Positions 61,993 to 64,000 of a stretch of DNA of 64,000 bases are shown one piece after another. Below the pieces are notes generated by a model. It did not search any database and was not told where the DNA came from. It saw nothing but the letters and a program-made list of their open reading frames with translations. The stretch is from positions 1 to 64,000 of the forward strand of contig NZ_MSDV01000073.1 in the NCBI RefSeq assembly GCF_001931485.1, given 5' to 3'. The first letter of the stretch is position 1. The number at the start of each line of letters is the position of its first letter. Origin of the DNA: Burkholderia sp. SRS-W-2-2016 (lineage in GTDB: Bacteria; Pseudomonadota; Gammaproteobacteria; Burkholderiales; Burkholderiaceae). The position numbers and the translations under genes were made by a program.

Positions 61993-62679
61993 ATGCTGGG
62001 CAATCTCGAACTCATCTCCCGTCTGGTGCTTGCCGCCGCGCTCGGCAGCGTGATCGGCTTCGAGCGCGAGCGGCTGTCGTGGGCGGCCGGCCTGCGCACG
62101 CATATGCTGGTCTGCGTCGGCTCGACGCTGATCATGATCGTGTCGGCGTACGGCTTCGCCGAGGTGCTGCGCGACGAGCACGTGGTGCTCGATCCGTCGC
62201 GGATGGCCGCCCAGGTCGTGTCGGGCATCGGCTTTCTCGGTGCGGGCTCGATCCTGTTGCGCGGCGAGATCGTGCGCGGGCTGACGACCGCGGCCAGTCT
62301 GTGGTCGGTGGCGGCGATCGGGCTCGCGGTCGGCGGCGGGCTGTACACCGCGTCGATCGCGGCGACCATCATCATTCTGATCATCCTCGCCGGCATCAAG
62401 CCGCTCGAACGGCGCTTCATCACGGTCAAGCAGCGGCGGCAACTGTCGATGATCGTCGAGCGCGGCTCGCTGACCTTTCATTCGCTGCACGACGAACTCG
62501 GCGCCGCGAGCCCGCGCGTGAAGCAGTTCGTGATGCAGCAGAGCGACGACGCGCCCGAGTGCGATGAAGTGACGATCACGTTGCATCGGGTGTCGAACAC
62601 CGAATACGAGGCGATCTGCGCGCGCTTGCGGCAGTTGCCGGGCGTGCGGCAGTTTCGGCGGGATGAGACCGCGGGTTGA
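61993..62679 (+). CDS. MgtC/SapB family membrane protein
   Basis: A 228-aa protein. The N-terminal 140 residues form about four membrane helices with the family motifs (GSVIGFERERLSWAAGLRTHMLVCVGSTLIMIVSAYGF and VSGIGFLGAGSILLRGEIVRGLTTAASLWSVAAIGLAVG), followed by a small cytoplasmic ACT-like domain. AAGGAGGAATAACA gives a strong ribosome site. MgtC proteins restrain ATP synthase and help under low magnesium. No Mg2+-leader structure was recognised upstream. Confidence 0.92.
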   Translation: MLGNLELISRLVLAAALGSVIGFERERLSWAAGLRTHMLVCVGSTLIMIVSAYGFAEVLRDEHVVLDPSRMAAQVVSGIGFLGAGSILLRGEIVRGLTTAASLWSVAAIGLAVGGGLYTASIAATIIILIILAGIKPLERRFITVKQRRQLSMIVERGSLTFHSLHDELGAASPRVKQFVMQQSDDAPECDEVTITLHRVSNTEYEAICARLRQLPGVRQFRRDETAG

Positions 62680-62856
62680 GCGGGTGAATGGCGGCATTGG
62701 GAAGGGTCGTGGGAGCGGCGCGAACGATGTAAATCGCCGGGGAATGGCTTAGGCGCGGGCGGACCGCCATGCGACAATGCGGGCTCTAAAAATTCCAATG
62801 GCAATGACGAGCGGTTCAGGGCGCCCCGTTCCCCGGCGACGACCGCTTTTTTATCT

Positions 62857-64000
<1,144 letters not shown>

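Overview
The window is high-GC DNA in the style of a Burkholderiales chromosome, most likely Paraburkholderia or a close relative. The assignment is an inference from codon bias, many small-molecule catabolic operons each with its own regulator, an H-NS protein with the WSGRGR motif, and an evolved VgrG. No rRNA, tRNA, CRISPR array, transposase or complete prophage was seen. The last gene runs off the right edge.

Layout. 0.1-3.8 kb: a CoA-transferase, HMG-CoA-lyase and MFS cassette. 3.8-4.3 kb: three copies of a 67-bp dispersed repeat. 4.3-7.9 kb: a lipoprotein and a PAS-GGDEF-EAL protein. 8.0-11.7 kb (minus strand): an MHS permease, an M19 dipeptidase, a V4R-type protein and a PAS-LuxR regulator; CCTAGG boxes precede both the permease and the regulator. 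11.8-20.4 kb: a LacI regulator facing a seven-gene operon that joins sugar-type enzymes (Gfo/Idh, TIM-barrel epimerase, DUF4432, SDR) to CoA chemistry (family III CoA-transferase, crotonase) and a solute-binding-like protein with no export signal. This looks like an undescribed catabolic route.

20.5-25.9 kb is an accessory island. It holds an orphan VgrG whose C-terminal extension carries HExxHxxNxxD and a Met-turn-like motif (metzincin-like protease), followed by an overlapping gene for an exported protein, the likely immunity factor. Copies of the dispersed repeat lie on both sides. 25.9-33.4 kb: a GntR regulator and an aminotransferase, MFS, FAH-fold and FAD/Fe-S oxidoreductase operon, with a shared 16-bp operator candidate. 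33.7-35.9 kb: a secreted beta-propeller protein behind a structured leader. 36-40.6 kb: LysE exporter, cNMP-binding/TrxR-like fusion, DedA-rhodanese fusion and small genes. 41-44.3 kb: a GntP-type permease with a sigma-54 promoter, divergent from a sigma-54 activator.

44.4-52.8 kb: small lipoprotein, serine hydrolase, H-NS, prfC, a Pat-like protein with a shortened ATP-grasp region, and an unknown protein. 52.9-57.6 kb: an IclR regulator and four enzymes of non-phosphorylative L-fucose breakdown, without the dehydratase. 57.6-64 kb: thioesterase, chemoreceptor, cold-shock protein, AGE-family epimerase, MgtC protein, and a partial Ala/Ser/Thr/Pro-rich protein with a hexanucleotide repeat.
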